The notes below the pieces were generated by a model that saw only the letters and a program-made list of their open reading frames with translations, was not told the DNA's origin and made no database searches. Shown here piece by piece: positions 22,100 to 33,829 of a stretch of 64,000 nucleotides of DNA (the first letter of the stretch is position 1; each line of letters opens with the position of its first letter). Where the stretch lies: assembly GCA_047967505.1 (NCBI GenBank), contig CM106540.1. One strand, given 5' to 3'. The position numbers and the translations under genes were made by a program. Source of the stretch: Dipteris shenzhenensis (lineage: Eukaryota; Polypodiophyta; Polypodiopsida; Gleicheniales).

Positions 22100-25000
22100 A
22101 GACAATCTATGAATCCTAGCAGCTGCTACAGACCGACGCTATCTAAGGCACGAAGCTTGGACAAAAGGATCGAGCTAACCGTCTATTCATGACTATATAG
22201 TCGTCGAGTAGTTGTCCCTGATCACCGCCCTGCTTATGTTAGAGAACAACCTAGAATTCCCGTGTGTCTCCAGATAGATGTGTAGAGGCAACTGCCCTTA
22301 CCTAGTAGAACCACCAGCTCGTCACGCACCTCAGCCAATCAGCTTGCCTTGTCTTGCATGGATCCATTAGGTGCTCTTTTTAACACCCTTCCTTGCCTAA
22401 GGAGGTCAACATAGAGTTGGTCATGGATCTCATAATAGACTGAACAAGTACATAGAAAATGTTCCTCTATCTCCACCTCCTCCAATATGCATAGCCTATA
22501 AATCTGCTATTCTTTGGGCATGTGCCTGCAGCTCTCCCTACCTTGATCCTTTGTTGATGGGACGAGACCCGTATCTATCTAATGGCAATCGTTACTCCTT
22601 AGTCCTCAAGGTACTGGGGTCTGATGATTAATCCATCCTTTAATACTCTCGAGATGTGGTTGTGACAGAGCTAGATAAACTCTTGCGCCCCCCTATGCTC
22701 CCCCCCAAGTCTATGACATAAGGAGCTAGAGTAGATCCAATCGTATGATTTGGTTGAATCAGGGGGACGATGCATCCTTGCAATGATGAAATGGGGGGAG
22801 TCAGTCCATTTGAATACCCTGACTAGTGAACCATATTTATAAATGCATACCATGATGTGCTAATCCCTCTGTTGAGTCCAACCTTGGCCGCCTCTAGCCA
22901 AGCAAAGCCCAATCCTTGTGAAGGTGTGTCACCCCATGAGAGGCGACATCAATTTGGAGTGGTGTCATGGTAAAATCTACCTGTACACTATTTAATGAGG
23001 GATTGAGGGCTTACTCTAGTTCATCTGAGATCCCATAATTACCTCTATCCTCTAAAATCTCCTCCAACCAGTTGTCGTGAGATCACTACCCCAGAAGGGT
23101 GCTACACACATGGCTGTTGGCCTCACTAGTGATTCGAGCCAACCATCTTTTGGCGAGGGTCATGGAAGTGTGTCTGGAAGCATTGCCGCTCTAGCTTGGC
23201 CAGAGTTGCCTAACCTCGTGGAAGCCCCGCCCTAGCTGCACAAACCATCATGAAGACTAGTTTGTGAAGACTGCTCTTAGGTAAGTACTTGTATGATTGC
23301 ATGATCTCCATCAACTAAGGTAGGTGGTACTATTTTGATGAAGCACTGCCCTTGAAGTGTTGAAGATCATAACATTTGTCTTGCCTGCCCAATTGACTGT
23401 CAAATCTCTCTCTCTACAAAAGAACTCTAGGGGTTCTAGATATCGTTGTAGGCCTCCTGCTGTTGAAGAGGATATTATGAGGACTATGTCACTAGCATAC
23501 ATCATTAACTGTATCATCAGATTAGCAAGCAATGATCTGCCACCTCCTAGACAATCAAATAAGGTTGTGATTTCCTTGATGTAAAAGCTTAAAGAGTATC
23601 GGTGAGAGGAGGCATCCTTACTTCACTGCAATCATGCTCTCAATCCAAACTGATAGGTCTCCAAGGTGCACTCTCCCTCTAACTAACTCGTATAGATTCA
23701 TCACCCCCGATATTATGATTCCTAATCGTACATCTCTTGTAGTTTCCTACTCATGCGAGATCGTCACACTGTGTCAACGGCCTTGTGAAAGTCTACAAAG
23801 CAAGCATAGACTCTTTGGATCTAGATCTCGCCTCCTCAATGACACTCCATAGAGTGAAGATGTGCTTAAGATTGGAATGTTAGGGAGCCAACCCATCCCA
23901 AAACCCGCTGTCAGTGTATGAGCTTATCTCTCTCTCTAGTACTGATCCATAGATCTTGACCAATGTGTGACCAATCATGAGAGTGCAGTAGTTCCATTAG
24001 ATCCCCTACCTAATATCAGCACGATGGTAGTGGTACTCCAAGCAAGGGGAAGCCTTGGCATAACATGATTGAGCATCTGTGCTACGATTAGGGATTAAAT
24101 ATCGTGTCCATGTTCAAAGTGATCAATTTGTAGCCCTTCACGATTTTGGGGTCTTCGATTGTGGATCCAACACAATGCAGCTTGCACATTTTCTACGGTC
24201 AAGAAGATGGATGTGGTAGGCTTGGGCAAGTCTGGTGGTGCATGAATTGGGAATCCATAAAGCAAAGTCTTGCAAGTGTTAGGCACCTAGATATTGATGG
24301 GGATAGGTGGCTTGTGCCTTTCCCTCAAAGAGAAGCTCCTACACAATAGGGAGGTCGCCTCCTCGGAAAAATTGGATCACCTCATCATCTATCCTATGCG
24401 AGGCAGAGATGTGTTTACATCTTTGAAAGGCTTTGTGGGCCTATGAGACAAAGGACAATCAAGAAAGTAACTCATACAAGCCATTGTGGGCTGACGCAAG
24501 GGGCCCATTAAGGTCCTTGTTGAGTGCTAAGCTAATAATCTCAAAATTTAGATTTGCAAAGCTAGTACTCCAAATACATATATGGGTGCCATGGTGGCTC
24601 TCCAATGCGACACCAAGATGTGTCGTATCTCCGTCTGTCAGGATGTCTCTTGCTGTGGGAACGAGGGACATGATCTCTATGATCTTTGCATTCGATGGGC
24701 CATATCAAAAGTGACACCTTGGGCCCGACGGTCCCCTTTGAGTAGAGCAGTGATGGGCTATGCGTGCTATGGTCAAGTTCCGCGTCATGCTGTGCTCCGG
24801 TTAGCCTGCCTCTTATGGCGTGTCAGACAATGCATGATCCACTCACGTATAAGGTGAGATCTCCCCTAGGGTGTTGTCTCAGACCCCAAAGCCTGCTCAC
24901 GTATAAGGTGAGATCTCATCTCTTGGCACTCATCATCAATCCATGGGCTCTAGTGCATCTTCCAAGTTGGGGGTGTGCTGTGGATCGAGTTGTAGGCAAG

Positions 25001-25945
25001 GATCTGGCAATGGCATCCAAACCATTGATATAAGGGTGTCAGAGGTATGGTCGAGGTTTGTATATCTCGAAGGAAGGTTAGTAGCTCACGAGACAAGTGG
25101 CTCATATAAAGCCCATCAAGGGCATGCTTGAATTGTGTCTTTGGGTGGGGGCAGGAGGGTTGCGTCTTGTGGCTGGCATGGGAGATGAAATACCGAATGC
25201 TAGATAGGAGTGGTGAGCGCCGAGTATGGAACGAGAGATAGTAAAGCCAGATACTCATGACACAAATGTTGGGAAACCCACCAAGTAGTCCACTATGCTT
25301 CTGCCCTCTCCATGTGGAAAGCAAGTGAGTCTTTTGGAGAGAGGCCATCTCCGGAGGCCATTCTATATGCCTTGTACTGCTCCCATGTCTAATAAGTGTT
25401 TCCCATACCCTGTCACTTGTGATGCATCCTCAGAGTGTCTCACTATCCCAAGTTCAATTGGGTCTATCATTGGTACTCTGAGGATATTTAATCCAAAGTC
25501 GAGTAAACCCACCTGTCTATTCCACGTATGCGTATTAAAGTCACCTAAGCGTAGGATTTCCCCCTGCCTAGAGAGCTTCATGATATATTATCTTGTATGG
25601 GATATGACTCTCTATGGTTACATACGCATACTATGATGTATCCAAGGGGAAGTAGCATATCGCAATGAAGATCGGATATGTGCCAAGTGACTGAACATGG
25701 ATCCACATATGTTTGTTTGCTCTCTTCCAATCACACTTACAAGAGGTCTCAAATGTTATATAAGAAGAATTGCCAAGCCTCCAGAGCCTTGTATCCCAAT
25801 CTCTCCTCATCTCCTTCCTATGGGCCAATTCAGAGGTATCCTGTCAATGTGGGTAGCCCTCTCTCTAGAATCTCATGTGTCAGTATAGAAGAGTGCATCT
25901 CATGTGTCTCGGTATAGAAGACTACATCTCTATCAATGTAGGTCT
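22100..25945 (-). mobile_element. LINE B, decayed, 5'-truncated
   Basis: On the minus strand the copy begins within the endonuclease at TYIDRDVVFYTETH (25,945-25,905). It passes IAICYFPLDTS (about 25,640) and LGDFNTHTWNRQ (about 25,540), then the linker and the RT N-terminus VENVQAALCWIHNRRPQNREG (about 24,200). The RT box reads MYASDIVLIISS near 23,495, so the first catalytic Asp is Ser. TNVMIFNTSRAV follows near 23,390. The C-terminal knuckle (LEEVEIEEHFLC.CSVYYEI) is read near 22,450. Frames change many times. It belongs to the same family as LINE A but lacks ORF1. The 3' border near 22,100 is approximate. Confidence 0.75.
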
Positions 25946-25949
25946 ATTG

Positions 25950-26143
25950 TTGGGTGTGAGGAGCAAGTAATAGTCGAGAAGAACTAAGACATGTCGAATA
26001 GTCTTTGTGAAGCGATTTGCTGAGTCATCCTTCGTGGGAATGTAGGACAATTGAATATCTCCAATTGACAGGCTCTCGTGAAAAATAGGATTACGTGCAA
26101 CGACCATCGTACTTAGTCGATGGGAACAAATGCAAGACAGCAA
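25950..26143 (-). pseudogene. Copia RNase H C-terminal fragment
   Basis: The minus strand reads VARNPIFHESLSIGDIQLSYIPTKDDSANRFTKT. This is the end of a Copia RNase H (NPVFHERTKHIE...GDIQL.YI.T.D..ADIFTK) with the KHIEVHYHFVRE block deleted between FHE and SIGD. It lies between LINE B and the stop codon of the isoleucyl-tRNA synthetase. No LTR is visible, so it is a scrap. Confidence 0.6.
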
Positions 26144-26165
26144 TAGAATGAACGTGTTCCCAAAA

Positions 26166-26414
26166 TTAGACAGCCAAAACAGCTTCAGGCTTGGGTTGCA
26201 TTCCTTGCTTTACAACCCCATAACACCGTTGACATAATGTGGGATGTTCATCAAATAAGCCAACTGCTGTAGAGTAGTTCCAGCATCTTTCACACTTGCT
26301 TCCATCTGCTTTTGAAATCCCAACCCACAGATCACCCTGACCTTCCAGGACACTGCTTCCTGTGTATTCAATCCCTAAAGATTCCACATCCTCCGTCGAG
26401 TACAGCAGGTCTAC
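26166..26414 (-). CDS. OVA2: IleRS exon j, C-terminal zinc finger and stop
   Basis: Acceptor TTTTGCAG; ends with TAA at 26,166-26,168. 82 codons. It reads [17 protein letters not shown], then [19 protein letters not shown] and HPTLCQRC. The four cysteines (residues 41, 44, 61, 64 of the exon) form the FPG/IleRS-type zinc finger of bacterial-like enzymes. A Copia scrap begins only about 20 bp past the stop, so the 3' UTR may have been altered by insertion. Confidence 0.95.
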   Translation of the reverse strand, partial: VDLLYSTEDVESLGIEYTGSSVLEGQGDLWVGISKADGSKCERCWNYSTAVGLFDEHPTLCQRCYGVVKQGMQPKPEAVLAV

Positions 26415-26515
26415 CTGCAAAATTAGAGAGTCTCAGAACCACTTTAACAAAACCATGACCTATATAGATCTAATAAAATCCATACTTTTGCTTATTGCTC
26501 ATTAGTTTGTATTAC

Positions 26516-26695
26516 CTGAGAGGTGATAAATACTCTGTGAAGCCTGTCAGCATCATTGTCTGAGCTTGCCATATGCTTCAATCTTTGCATGAGTTTTTCA
26601 CTGCTAGCATACAAATAAACCTTCGCATCCAAATTTGCTCCTATCAATTTTCCAGCTCTTGCTGTTTCTAACACTTTGTTGACCTCTGCTCTGAT
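26516..26695 (-). CDS. OVA2: IleRS exon i
   Basis: Acceptor GGTAACAG, donor GTAATA, 60 codons in phase 0. It reads IRAEVNKVLETARAGKLIG, then LDAKVYLY and ADRLHRVFITSQ. A 477-bp intron separates it from exon h. Confidence 0.93.
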
Positions 26696-27172
26696 CTGTT
26701 ACCAAAGATTTACTTTATAATCCCTTCCTCCCTCTCTCTCTGAGTGGTTGTACACACATGTGGGTGCATTCCCCCTTTCCCCCAATTCCCTCCAGACACC
26801 CAAAAGACAAAAACAATGCTTTAGAGATACAGAAGTTTATAGAAGTTGTGGGTGAAAACAAAAAATTAGTGCCATCCTTGTATACACATAAATTCTCAAT
26901 TATGGAGGTATCTCAGTTAGTTAGAAGATCAGCTCACATGACTTCAAAGCGCAAACGATAGAGAGAAGACTTTGCAGAGAGTTGAAAACGGAAGACTAAG
27001 GTTGCATGCCAATTAAATGTAGTGACAGTTATGAGCCCAGAAGCAGAAAACATAGCGCAAAGACTTTGCAGCAATAAACCCTATTTCACTCTATTTCAGC
27101 TGCCACCTCAGATTATTGGCAGGCCTTCACAAAAACTTCAGAGCAGAAAGACACAGAAACAAAGACAAAGAC

Positions 27173-27422
27173 CTGAAGAAGAGTCCTCCAAAACTCGATG
27201 TCCTCCTTGGAAATTGATTTCCAACTGGCCTCTACTGTAGGCCATCCTGCTTGAAAAACATATTCTGCTTTCGATTTATCCTTCAAAACATACGGGAAAG
27301 GAAGATGTTGCCATACATCCTCAGCCATGTGCGGTAGCACTGGTGCAATCACACGGGCTAGGCACAATAAATGTGCAGCAAGTACTGTTTGACAACTTTG
27401 TCGTGTGTAGCTACTCTTGCCT
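27173..27422 (-). CDS. OVA2: IleRS exon h
   Basis: Acceptor TTCTCAG, donor GTCTTT. One base completes Gly, then GKSSYTRQSCQTVLAAHLLC, ARVIAPVLPHMAEDVWQHLP and ISKEDIEFWRTLLQ follow, 83 codons. The RVIAPxLPHMAEDVW block belongs to the anticodon-binding helical domain. Confidence 0.94.
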
Positions 27423-27513
27423 CTGAGAAGAAAACGTATCCTGTTTAGAACAAACATAGCTTCACTAAGATTGGACCAACTCTAAAATACTCTGATAAGT
27501 AGACAGCCCTCAC

Positions 27514-27587
27514 CCCACATAAAGCCGGTCTTTTGCCACATCGAAGTAGAAATTTGATAAGTCCACAACAGCAAATCGTTGAATCAA
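27514..27587 (-). CDS. OVA2: IleRS exon g
   Basis: A 74-bp exon. Acceptor CATGCAG, donor GTGAGG. It reads [20 protein letters not shown], then RLYVG. The DLSxFYxDxxKDRLY motif is diagnostic of IleRS. Flanking introns are 85 and 91 bp. Confidence 0.94.
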
Positions 27588-27672
27588 CTGCATGCACACA
27601 AAACTTGTAAACAAACTCCATTCAAGAGTGGAGATTTAAGCCAAATCTTTTTCTATGCAATTGAACAGTTAC

Positions 27673-27801
27673 CTGATAAAACCTGTAGAACTGATAGCAA
27701 TCAAAACTTTCTTTGATCCCATCCATAACAGTTGCTAGCTGAAATAATGTGTACTTATCAATCATAGGAAGACTGTCATATGGTACAGTACCCTCTGTTG
27801 G
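27673..27801 (-). CDS. OVA2: IleRS exon f (far side of the 23.4-kb intron)
   Basis: Acceptor TTTTGTAG, donor GTAACT. It reads PTEGTVPYDSLPMIDKY, then FQLATVMDGIKESFDCYQF, 43 codons in phase 0. The junction LHDFQ/PTEGTVPYDSL matches family sequence continuity, which supports splicing across the giant intron. Confidence 0.93.
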
Positions 27802-28004
27802 CTACAAAACAAGAGAATCTCCATTAGAAAAAACGTAGTAGAGGACTCGTGACAATAAAAAATATTGTACTGAAAGAGAAGACCCCAGGTTTTAAACAAC
27901 ACCTGTTCAAGGATAGGAATGAAACCATCACTCCACATCATCATTCTTACAAGAGTCCATGACCGGAGAGATGACATAAAAAGTGGACAACAAAGTATTT
28001 TGGT

Positions 28005-29225
28005 TTTTTTTTTTCCAGAGAAAAGAACTTCTATTGATGCTTGTAAAGAACGATCATACAAGTTGGCAATACCATAAAGGTGCCAACCATGAAAATCAAC
28101 GAAAAATTAAATGTTGATTGTCAGAAACACACTCCTACTGCTAGAGATCCCAGCTCACTGCCTAGGGATTCTCTGTAACAGGGGCTAACAACCAGGGTGG
28201 GGGACTATACAACCATCTGATCCCTCTTGGGGTGATGTGGTAGAAAACACCTGCAGGCCAAGCCTTGCAGAAAAGTTCCCATCGTACAATGGGAAAAGTT
28301 CCCATCGTGCGACAGTAGGTCGAGAACCCGAAGAGCCTCGCTCCCAAAAGGCGCGAAGCGTGAAGATGATGTCCTGCCAGATGGCTACCAAGGTGGCGGG
28401 ACGGTGGAGCATGGTGCAGGTCCATAACCCAGTTGCAGCGAGCAACCCAAATGTTCCAAGCCGTAATGCTGGCTACTGTCTCCCACACGCTGTCCTCCAA
28501 CGCCAAGCTCCAAGCAGAGCCCTCTACAAAAAGGGCCGTGTCATTTGCAAAACCCTGAGTCCAAAAGCTCCTTCTCCTGCCGAATCGGGAGCCTCATACT
28601 CGTGAGTCCTACTGACTGAGACCTCAAAAAATACCCTAAGGCCTCGGCCACAAAGAGGAATAAGAAAGGGGGAAGGGGGCATCCCTGCCGAACCGAGCGG
28701 GAAAGCGAAAAGGCCTCCCCCATGTAGCCACCAATAAGTATCTGGCTTGAACTACCTGATAGAGGGCTGAGACACCCCTCATCCAGTGATCTGAAAAGCC
28801 AAGCCTCTGCATGGTGCCCTCCAAGAAAGACCACTTCACTTTGTCATAGGCTTTCTTGAAATCCAAAAGCAAAATCACGAGAGGCGAGACTCCTCTCTGG
28901 CCCAATCCAGTGCCTCCCAAAAAGTAAAGATGTTGTCCAGGTCCTGGACAAAGCCTATCTGCGTGTCATGGATGATGTCCACTAGGTAAGGGCGAAGCCG
29001 CAAGCTCAAGACCTTGACCAAGATCTTGTACGCAGTGTCCAGGAGAGTGATCAGTCTCCACTGTCTCAGGTCCGAGCAATACCCCTCCTCTTCGGGATCA
29101 AACATATCCAGCCACGACTCAGGGTCGAAGGGAGAAAGCCCGAGTCGAAGATCTCCTGAAAAGCCTGCTAGATCAGCTAGGCCAGGAGTGGAGGATAGGA
29201 ACCTCCAAGGAGGCATCGAGCAACC
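28005..29225 (-). mobile_element. LINE C, plant L1-type fragment in the 23.4-kb intron
   Basis: The minus strand reads RLITLLDTAYKILVKVLSLR, then IHDTQIGFVQD and DNIFTFWEALDWA. It continues with VILLLDFKKAYDKVKWSFLE (RT motif A) and SVRQGCPLPPFLFLFVAEAL (motif B). The catalytic box reads FANDTALF at 28,540-28,551, with Asn for the first Asp. A deletion then leads to the tail WETVASITAWNIWVARCNWV. A T run near 28,009-28,020 on the plus strand is the poly(A) tail. The 5' end is truncated inside RT. This family differs from LINE A: it has a poly(A) tail and a different RT sequence. Same orientation as the host gene. Confidence 0.8.
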
Positions 29226-29396
29226 CCCACTTGTTTCTTTCTTTCTTTATATCCTTAGCCTACTGATGGACTTGGTCCCATAGACAACATATACATGTCA
29301 CATCACTAAGATGGATAGCTAATCAAACACTAACCTTAGACGTGGGTACCTTTTAGTGTGCCCCCCCCCTCGCTCTCATTATATTTGATGTTTTTT

Positions 29397-29460
29397 AATC
29401 TCATAGATCTTTTGGTCTTTTGTAGATGTCCATGAACTTTCTTTCTTTCTCTCCCTCCTC
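29397..29460 (+). other. Possible LINE 3'-tail scrap
   Basis: CTCATAGATCTTTTGGTCTT followed by AACTTTCTTTCTTTCT resembles the LINE 3' end at 60,630-60,685 (CTCATAGACCTTCACGGTCT ... AACTTTCTTTCTTTCT). The match is diverged. Confidence 0.35.
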
Positions 29461-29589
29461 CTTCCTCTAAAGAAAAATAATAATATTTCACTAAAAGCAC
29501 ATACATAATGTACCTTAAAACTATTTTCCAAATGGTGCACGTACAAGTAGTAAAGTACTAGCACCGTACGTGTGGTACCACCTTGGTCT

Positions 29590-30136
29590 TGTGATGTAAA
29601 AAGGCTTGGAATATCCTGGTTAGAGAACTAGTGGTAGGCAGCACCCTTATTGCAGCTGCCAAAGCATTGTTCACCAAGATGGGTGTCAACCTTGCTTGTG
29701 AGGCATCTTGGAGAGTGGGCAAGGTCGATGCACCAACCAGGTCATTGGTAGTGAGATTCCGGACAGGAACGGATAGGTCCACCCTCATGAGAGTATGAGG
29801 GAAACCTGAAAGTTACCATGAAATTTTTGGATGATGATCTCACGCTCTTGCAATAAGAGCACCGGAGGGAGGGGATGGTACAGGTGATGGCCAACAAGAC
29901 AAGAGGGGATGTGGGCTGCCTATAGAGATGGAAAACTGATTATTCGAGAGAGAGCAGAAAGGGCATAAAGGGAAGAGGGGGAGATGGACAGCACATGACA
30001 GTGTCTGGGCTGCAAGACGGGTTTAGAGAATATATTAAGTATGGCGGTGTGGAACTGCAATGGCACCCTTTAGTCTGATCCAAGGGGTTTTTCAGATACC
30101 TACACTGATAGAGATGTGGCCTTATATATTGATAGG
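29590..30136 (+). mobile_element. LINE F fragment: ORF1 C-terminus and first bases of endonuclease
   Basis: The plus strand reads ALFTKMGVNLACEASWRVGK, then VVRFRTGTDRSTLM. This parallels AITFVTTTMGV..AWRVGR..PLVIRF of LINE A ORF1. Further on it reads AVWNCNGTL, SDPRGFSDTY and DRDVALYIDR, the start of an endonuclease. It stops where the LTR of Copia-3 begins at 30,137. The 36,660-37,134 segment is a paralogue of the same stretch. Confidence 0.7.
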
Positions 30137-30341
30137 TGTTAGCAATTAGCCCTGGTATGGCCTTGTAGGCCAGTTAGGATCAGTCAACCCTCAAGTTGAC
30201 TTCATTGGTCAACACTTGTGGTTGCCTTTGGAGGCCACCACTTGTACTTTCTCATTATCCATTTGCAAGTACTTCGTTTTCCTCACATGTTGCTTGCTCC
30301 TTTGCATTCCACTTGCAATCAATTTCTCCCTGCACCCAACA
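30137..30341 (+). repeat. Copia-3 5' LTR, 205 bp
   Basis: TG...CA ends. The right end is fixed by the adjoining primer-binding site, the left end by the break in LINE F. No partner LTR is seen in the window. Confidence 0.7.
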
Positions 30342-30469
30342 GCGGTATCAAAGCAGGTTCTTGCTCCTGCATGCCTCCCATCTATGGGTTCTTGCACTTG
30401 CTTGCCTCCCATATGTTGTCCTTTGCTCTAGCTTCAGCAGCCAGTTTCAGCAGACACATCTCCAACAGC

Positions 30470-30830
30470 ACCGTATATGATTGTAGCATCGTCCATATAA
30501 GTCAATGTTGCACATATCTGCGTAAATATCGACCGTACGTTCTACGCCACTCACTGCGTCAGCACCGTACAACACAATGGTACGGACCATAATCATTCAT
30601 ACAATTGTACTTGCGCAATAGCTTGTTCATCTACAATTGGTCCATACACGTTTGGGTTTCGTTTGTACAACATCAGCAATTTGCATGTATAACTGTCAAA
30701 AATCTACAGTACAGTACTTGAAATCGTTTGTAGAGACTACAAGAATCGTCAGTACAATCACCATACAATCGTTCCTACAATCACCTTTCAGTTCTGCAAT
30801 TTTTTTCGTAAACTATTCGGCAAATTGTAC
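30470..30830 (+). repeat. Copia-3 leader with GTAC-centred motifs
   Basis: CACCGTATATG, GACCGTACGTTC, CACCGTACAAC, GGTACGGACC and several GTACA motifs recur in the untranslated leader, as in Copia-1 and Copia-2. Confidence 0.6.
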
Positions 30831-31489
30831 AGATGGTCGTCAGCCTTGTCCATATAGACGTTTTCTGCCACTGCCTGTTGAATAGCAAATTTGGGGCAAA
30901 TTTTATTTGCTGCAGGTCAACATTCACATTTTGGGGCTTTTGGCAACCACATTTTGTAGTCAGATTTGGACATTTGCAGCTATTAGGAGCTTTCCTTGAT
31001 TTTGCCCTCTTTTTGTTGCAATTTTTCACAAGAAATTGTGGCTTATAACATTGATCTGCAATTTTGCAAAGGACAAGGCATTTGACAGATTTTCGAGCAT
31101 CTTCCCACTCAGTGTGAGTGAGAATCGCAGACATTTGCTATTTTTAGTGGTCTGATTTGGCAGATTTTGGGGATTTTATAGATCAACTACAAGTTATTGC
31201 AAGCAAGAGCATTGACAATGGCTAGAAATTGCAGCACATTAGGTCACATTGGCAAGATGGCAACATAACTTGGGAAATTTACCGATTTGCTCTCTTTTTG
31301 GCATATTTGCCCTCTCAAAATTAGGGGTTTTTTGCCAAATTTGCTGCCAATTGCAATGACATTTGCTTGATTCAATGCATTTTCCCTTTGATTTGGATAC
31401 TTTATCCTTTAGACTTTGAGGATTTTGTATCCTATGCCCTCTATTTGTGGTCAGATTTGCATTGAACAGCTTTGATGGCCCACCCTTAG

Positions 31490-31960
31490 TCTCGTGGAAT
31501 GCTTGCCCATGAAGACAAGCTTGATGGTACCAACTATCCCATGTGGTCGTACTTGGTGCACCACCTATGGTATCCTAAATTTTTTGGGGTATTGTAAATG
31601 GATCAGAGACTAGACCTATCTCCCCACCATAGGCACCTACTACCACTGCATCCACTCCCACTTCTGGTTCATCCAACCAGTGCTCCCACAGTACCTGTTG
31701 CAGATCCTCCAACACCCGAACAGATTCGTTGGGATCATGCATGGGATACATTGGCCAATCTCCATTAGATTCACAATGAGGCCCGGGTTGCCTATTTACG
31801 CAGATAGGTGGATAATGCTAAGATGAACGAAGGGGACAGCATGGATGCCTATCTTACCAAGATTAAGGATTTTAGAGAGCAGCTCATCAATGTTGATGAC
31901 ATTGTCCCAGATTCACCGGTAGTGCCTGATACTTGATCAGCTGCCATGTGGACAGCATAG
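31490..31960 (+). pseudogene. Copia-3 gag, decayed
   Basis: The plus strand reads GMLAHEDKLDGTNYPMWSYLVHH near 31,500, the usual N-terminus of Copia gag. It resumes at EQIRWDHAWDTLANL near 31,720 and at NEGDSMDAYLTKIKDFREQL near 31,830, the latter matching LQGDSMPDHLTKIQEFREQI in Copia-4. Stops and frameshifts lie between. Gag would form the capsid that packages element RNA. No zinc knuckle is visible downstream. Confidence 0.65.
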
Positions 31961-31980
31961 AGAGGAGTATATTGGCAAAG

Positions 31981-32740
31981 AAAGCATCTCTAGGTGGGCA
32001 GATCTGAGGCAGCAAGGTCCAGCGATTGAGCACGGACGGAGAAGGAAAAATCACGCAGTAACTCCAGCACAAAAACAAGGTGCTGACCTGGCAATGATGT
32101 CAACAAGCTGTACAGACCTGACCAAGGCTATTCTAGGGATTGGAAGGGACCAAGATGGAGGCGGATTTTCAGAGCAGGAGCAAGGCGCTGCAGGTGCTGC
32201 AGTTTTGGCAATGATTTGGAGTAGGAAAGAGCCCCGACCAAGGCTCGAGAAGCCTGGGGTAGTAACTGTGACCACACAGGCAGGCAGGCCAGCAAAGGAG
32301 GCCAGCGTAGCCTGGCTATAAGGCTTGCAAGCCAGCCAACCAGGCTAACCTGGTGGTCGGCTAGTTAGGGCTGCAAGTCGGCACATAGGGGGACTGCTGG
32401 GTCGGCCACCAAGAGGGAGCATCAGGATTCTTCTTGCGAGTGGAGGCTGTTGCGAGCAACCCAAGTTCGAGGGAGGGGTTCACTAGGATTCTTTTTCTTT
32501 TTGGGCTACACTTGCAGCCCACATAGCTTGTAGCTCATTTGCAACTTGTCTCTCCTAGGTTTTCTCTTTCTTTTCGAGGCAACAAGGGCCCTTGGGGCCT
32601 ATATAAGGAGGGCCATTGGGGCCTCTCGTATCTCATCACTTGAAGCAACAATTCACATCACCTCTTTCAGGAGGGGCAAGGCTTTTGTTGTTTTACATAA
32701 AATGACCATGTCTACATTGGGCTCTTTTTGATTAAGATGC
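31981..32740 (+). other. Unclassified block with a TATA-like box, possibly an LTR fragment
   Basis: GC-richer DNA with repeated GCCAGC/GGCTGG phrases (32,280-32,420). CCTATATAAGGAGGG at 32,597-32,611 is followed by a leader-like stretch with ATCATCACTTGAAGCAAC. That layout resembles U3-R of an LTR or a promoter. I find no terminal repeat or coding similarity; the frame open at 32,094-32,321 is not recognisable. Confidence 0.35.
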
Positions 32741-33380
32741 GATGATACAGAGAGATACTATTGCAATAGGTCGGATAGTAGTAGGAGGTGACCGCGCCGG
32801 ATGATGCTGAGGTAGACCGAGCACAACATGTCATGAACTTCTTTGCACTTGAGTCAGCTCCACGACATAGTGGAATGGAGGAGGAGTAGTTAGCTGACAT
32901 GAGAGCACTGTAGATCAACGGGAGAGACGACACGACGCTATTGAGCGAGGGACGCAAACACCACACACGATACGAAGAGTGACCAGAGCACACACGATCG
33001 AGGTCCAGTCTATCTCAACTCTACTTAGATGAGACCGCCAAAGACGAGGTGTCACTCGACATAGCCCATCCAATACAGATGTCAAGGAGACCACGCCCTT
33101 CACCGCAGCAAGGGACAGCTCGACAGATGTAGATTAGGGATATCTTTGCAGCCCGCTGGAGAGCCACCACGGTGCCCGGTTTCAGCTTTTGAAATTCAGT
33201 TTTTCAGTTTTGTTTGTGCTCTTGAGCTTCTTTAGCTTCACATAGCACTCAGCAAGGGCCCTAGCATGCCCTTTGCTTCAGCACACTGAGGCTTGTATGA
33301 GTTCCTTCTCTTGGTGTACTTTGTCCCATAGGCCCGTGAGGTCTCCCAAGGACCTCTCTCGCTCTCTCTCTCCCCCACCC
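32740..33380 (+). mobile_element. LINE D 3' end, ending in (CT)n
   Basis: The stretch aligns with 49,190-49,830. Both run through GAGGAGGAG...AGATGATATGAG-like sequence, GAGAGCCACC..GGYRCC, AGCACTCAGCAAGGGCC and TACTTTGTCYCATAGGCCC. Both end in a CT microsatellite (33,353-33,372 here). It contains only C-terminal coding remnants and the 3' UTR, so it is strongly 5'-truncated. Confidence 0.65.
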
Positions 33381-33829
33381 CCCCCCCCCAAACCACCCCC
33401 TACCTCTATCGCAGCATTTTGCCGTGCGCAAGATTCATTCTCCCGCTGTCGTGACCCCCCAGGGCCCACTTGTGGTGCTGTTCTGCATCGCGCTTGTGTG
33501 CCACCCCCCTTGGGAGCTGTTCTGTGTGCCGTGTCTGTACTACTTTGCGACTGTACCAGGCCCCCTTTATGGGCTGCTACTGTTGTGCAGCAGGTCACCA
33601 AGCCCATCCACAGCGTGCCTTCCACCTGACCCTCCATTGAGGCTGCGCAATCACCCTTCAGGACACCCGGGCCTATCCTAGGCCCTAGAGCTGCTGCACC
33701 AACCTCCCAAATAAAGGACTTGCCAAATCCACAAGGACCTGCAAAAGACGACATTGGAGCTATGAAGAGCCCGTACTAGGGCATATGACAGCAATTTCGA
33801 GGTACCTCAAGATGGTGAAATGAACTCAC

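Larger units (their letters stand above)
30137..31980 (+). mobile_element. Copia-3, 5' half (LTR, leader, gag), 3'-truncated
   Basis: It starts with an LTR (30,137-30,341, TGTTAGCAAT to CACCCAACA), then a Met-type primer-binding site GCGGTATCAAAGCAGG. A long leader with GTAC motifs follows, then a decayed gag. No RT, integrase or second LTR is found. The element is inserted into LINE F, whose endonuclease reading is interrupted exactly at TGTTAG. The right border is unclear; coding similarity fades near 31,980. Confidence 0.75.

Noticed and set aside
24441-24457. Reverse complement of the LINE 3' UTR motif CTTTGTCTCATAGGCCC inside LINE B
   Set aside because: It falls in the endonuclease-RT linker of LINE B, where coding similarity continues on both sides, and no CT tail follows. 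Treated as coincidence or a short gene-conversion patch.
33273-33629. Pro/Cys-rich frame at the start of LINE E
   Set aside because: The frame crosses the LINE D tail and the CT/C microsatellite; at most the decayed N-terminus of LINE E ORF1.
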